Assembly: GCA_900555465.1 (NCBI GenBank)
Contig: USLE01000061.1
Span: 1-7,061, forward strand
From: an uncultured Butyricicoccus sp.
GTDB taxonomy: Bacteria; Bacillota; Clostridia; Oscillospirales; Butyricicoccaceae
DNA: 7,061 bases
Direction: 5' to 3'
The translations under genes and the position numbers were made by a program. Positions 5,575 to 7,061 of this stretch are shown here, in pieces. The notes beneath the pieces are model-generated. The model was given only the letters and a program-made list of their open reading frames with translations, was not told where the DNA came from and ran no database searches. The stretch's first letter is position 1. Each line of letters opens with the position of its first letter.

Positions 5575-7061
5575 ATGCGAATCTGGACCGGCCGCGCGGG
5601 CAGCGGCAAAACAACCGCAATCTTACAGGAGATCGCCGATTTGTGCGCGCGGGGCGAGGGGCGGCAGATCCTGCTCGTGCCTGAGCTCAACTCACACCAG
5701 ATGGAGCGCCGCCTTGCCGCTGCAACCGGCAACCACGGCGCGCGCACTGCGGAGGTGCTGACGTTTTCTCGCCTGGCCGACCGCGTGTTCTCCGAGGTGG
5801 GCGGGCTGGCGCAGCAGATGCTCACCCCGGCAGGGCAGCTTTTGACCTTACAGGAGGCCGCGCGCCGCGTGCAGGGCGGCCTTTCGGTCTGGAACGGCCT
5901 TGCGGACAAGCCGGAGCTGCTCCGCGAAGCGCTGCGGCTGGTGGACGAGTGCAAGACCTGCGCGGTCGCGCCGGAAGCGCTGTTTGCCGCCGCCGAGGAA
6001 TGTGAGGACGCGGCGCTTGCGGGCAAGCTGGGCGACTTGGCGCAGCTGCTGACCGCCTACGAGCGTCTGTGCGACGAATCCCTGCCCGACCCACGCGATC
6101 GTCTGACCCATCTGCGCGACCGGTTGGCGGACAGCCATGTGCTGGACGGCGCGGCGGTCTATCTGGACGGCTTCCTCGGTTTTACGCCGCAGGAGCTCGC
6201 GGTCGTGGACGCGATGCTGGCCGCGGGCGTGCCGCTCGCGGCGGCTGTTACCTGCGATATGGCATACCCCGAAATCTTCGTCACCGGCTGCAAGACGGTC
6301 AAGACACTGACCCGCATGGCAAAGCGCCACAACAGGACCGCCGAGCAGATCGACCTCGGCGCGAGCAAGGCCGCGCGGCCCGCGGGGCTGGCGACGCTCG
6401 AGCGGGAAAGCCTGCTGCCCGTGCGCACCGTGCACGAGGACGCGCACGGCGTGCGCCTGTATGCGGCGGCATCGCCTTTTGACGAGTGCGAACACGCGGC
6501 GGCGTACATCCGCCGCAAGGTGCGCGACGAGGGTGCGCGCTACCGTGATTTTGTGGTCTGCGCGCGCGATATCGAGCCGTACAGCGCCGCGCTTGCGATG
6601 GCGATGGCGCGGTACGATGTGCCGGTGTTCCTCGCGGAAAAGCCTGACCTGCTCTCCCGTCCGCCGATGGCGCTGGTCACGGGCGCGCTCGAGGCGGCGC
6701 AGTCCTATTTCAAATACGAAGACCTGTTCGGCTGCCTCAAGACCGGTCTGACCAATCTGACGCGCGACGAGGTGGACAAGCTGGAAAACTATGTGCTCAC
6801 CTGGAACATCCGCGGCGGCGCGTGGGAGCGCGACTGGACCGAGCATCCGGACGGCTACGGCCTGCCGTTTGACGACCGCTCCCGCGCGCAGCTTACCGCG
6901 CTCAACGAGCTGCGCGCGCGGGCGATCGCGCCGTTTTCCGCCCTGCGCGAAGCGCTGAAAGGCGAGAACCCCGCATCCGACTGCGTGCGCGCGCTGTATG
7001 ACTTCCTGCACGCGATCGATGCGCCGGGACGCATGTCCGCGCGCGCCGCGGCGCATGAGGC
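5575..7061 (+). CDS. addB: ATP-dependent helicase/nuclease subunit AddB, N-terminal 495 codons (3'-truncated by window edge)
   Basis: Subunit of the AddAB helicase-nuclease, which resects double-strand breaks and loads recombination. By family knowledge AddB supplies Chi recognition and a C-terminal RecB-type nuclease with a 4Fe-4S cluster, while AddA is the motor. Seen here: Walker A GRAGSGKT at 6-13; LLVPELNSHQME at 33-44 (family LVPEQ..FQME); LTFSRLADRVF at 62-72; the hallmark YLDGFLGFTPQE at 196-207; and LENYVLTWNIRG at 403-414. All match AddB in order and spacing. I translated the frame from 5575 to the edge and it has no stop. Family length is about 1150 residues, so the nuclease and its cluster cysteines are off-window. 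The start ATG has a good Shine-Dalgarno site (GAGGGGAGAG ending 4 nt upstream) and its own promoter. addA is expected next, as in most Firmicutes, but cannot be seen. Codon use is heavily GC-ending (GCG, CGC, CTG), which also creates long open frames on the opposite strand. Confidence 0.95.
   Translation, partial: MRIWTGRAGSGKTTAILQEIADLCARGEGRQILLVPELNSHQMERRLAAATGNHGARTAEVLTFSRLADRVFSEVGGLAQQMLTPAGQLLTLQEAARRVQGGLSVWNGLADKPELLREALRLVDECKTCAVAPEALFAAAEECEDAALAGKLGDLAQLLTAYERLCDESLPDPRDRLTHLRDRLADSHVLDGAAVYLDGFLGFTPQELAVVDAMLAAGVPLAAAVTCDMAYPEIFVTGCKTVKTLTRMAKRHNRTAEQIDLGASKAARPAGLATLERESLLPVRTVHEDAHGVRLYAAASPFDECEHAAAYIRRKVRDEGARYRDFVVCARDIEPYSAALAMAMARYDVPVFLAEKPDLLSRPPMALVTGALEAAQSYFKYEDLFGCLKTGLTNLTRDEVDKLENYVLTWNIRGGAWERDWTEHPDGYGLPFDDRSRAQLTALNELRARAIAPFSALREALKGENPASDCVRALYDFLHAIDAPGRMSARAAAHE

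Noticed and set aside
5142..6026. 294-codon minus-strand frame spanning repeats, tRNA-Phe and the start of addB
   Set aside because: It runs through an intact tRNA gene, its terminator and promoter, and through antisense addB. The low-complexity translation over the repeats reflects the repeats themselves.
5848..7056. 402-codon open frame on the minus strand opposite addB
   Set aside because: The translation is dominated by Arg, Ala, Gln and His, as expected from the antisense of GC-ending codons. The plus-strand frame carries ordered AddB motifs.

Overview
The window reads as a chromosomal segment of a GC-rich anaerobic Firmicute, most likely a gut Clostridium-class organism. The reasons are a fused single-chain pyruvate:ferredoxin oxidoreductase with very strong codon bias, an AddB-type (Firmicutes AddAB) recombination nuclease subunit, purine-rich Shine-Dalgarno sites, sigma-A-like promoters and a tRNA gene with encoded CCA. 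An Oscillospirales/Butyricicoccus-like host is a guess from overall impression and was not tested.

Layout from left to right: (1) the 3' nine-tenths of nifJ (+ strand, cut by the left edge), closed by a strong hairpin terminator. (2) A 278-residue hypothetical single-pass membrane protein (+) with repeated D-x-x-G turns reminiscent of YD/RHS repeats. (3) A bidirectional terminator shared with the convergent tcdA gene (-), a ThiF/MoeB-family tRNA ct6A dehydratase with its own clear promoter. (4) A roughly 360-bp intergenic mosaic of repeats (about 4990-5350), built from two copies of a 49-bp bulged-hairpin core, chimeric copies of the 3' end of the neighbouring tRNA gene, and a duplicated terminator hairpin. 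(5) tRNA-Phe(GAA) (-) with an excellent promoter and an intrinsic terminator abutting its CCA end. (6) The first 495 codons of addB (+), divergent from the tRNA and cut by the right edge; this frame is open from 5575 to the end.

The protein-coding genes do not form one operon or pathway. PFOR serves central anaerobic energy metabolism, TcdA and tRNA-Phe serve translation, and AddB serves double-strand-break repair. Each unit has its own promoter and/or terminator inside the window, so they look like independent transcription units. No CRISPR array, phage gene, transposase, integrase or defence system was found. The least ordinary part is the repeat mosaic beside the tRNA gene, which behaves like a small non-autonomous (MITE/REP-like) element family that has captured or duplicated tRNA 3'-end sequence.
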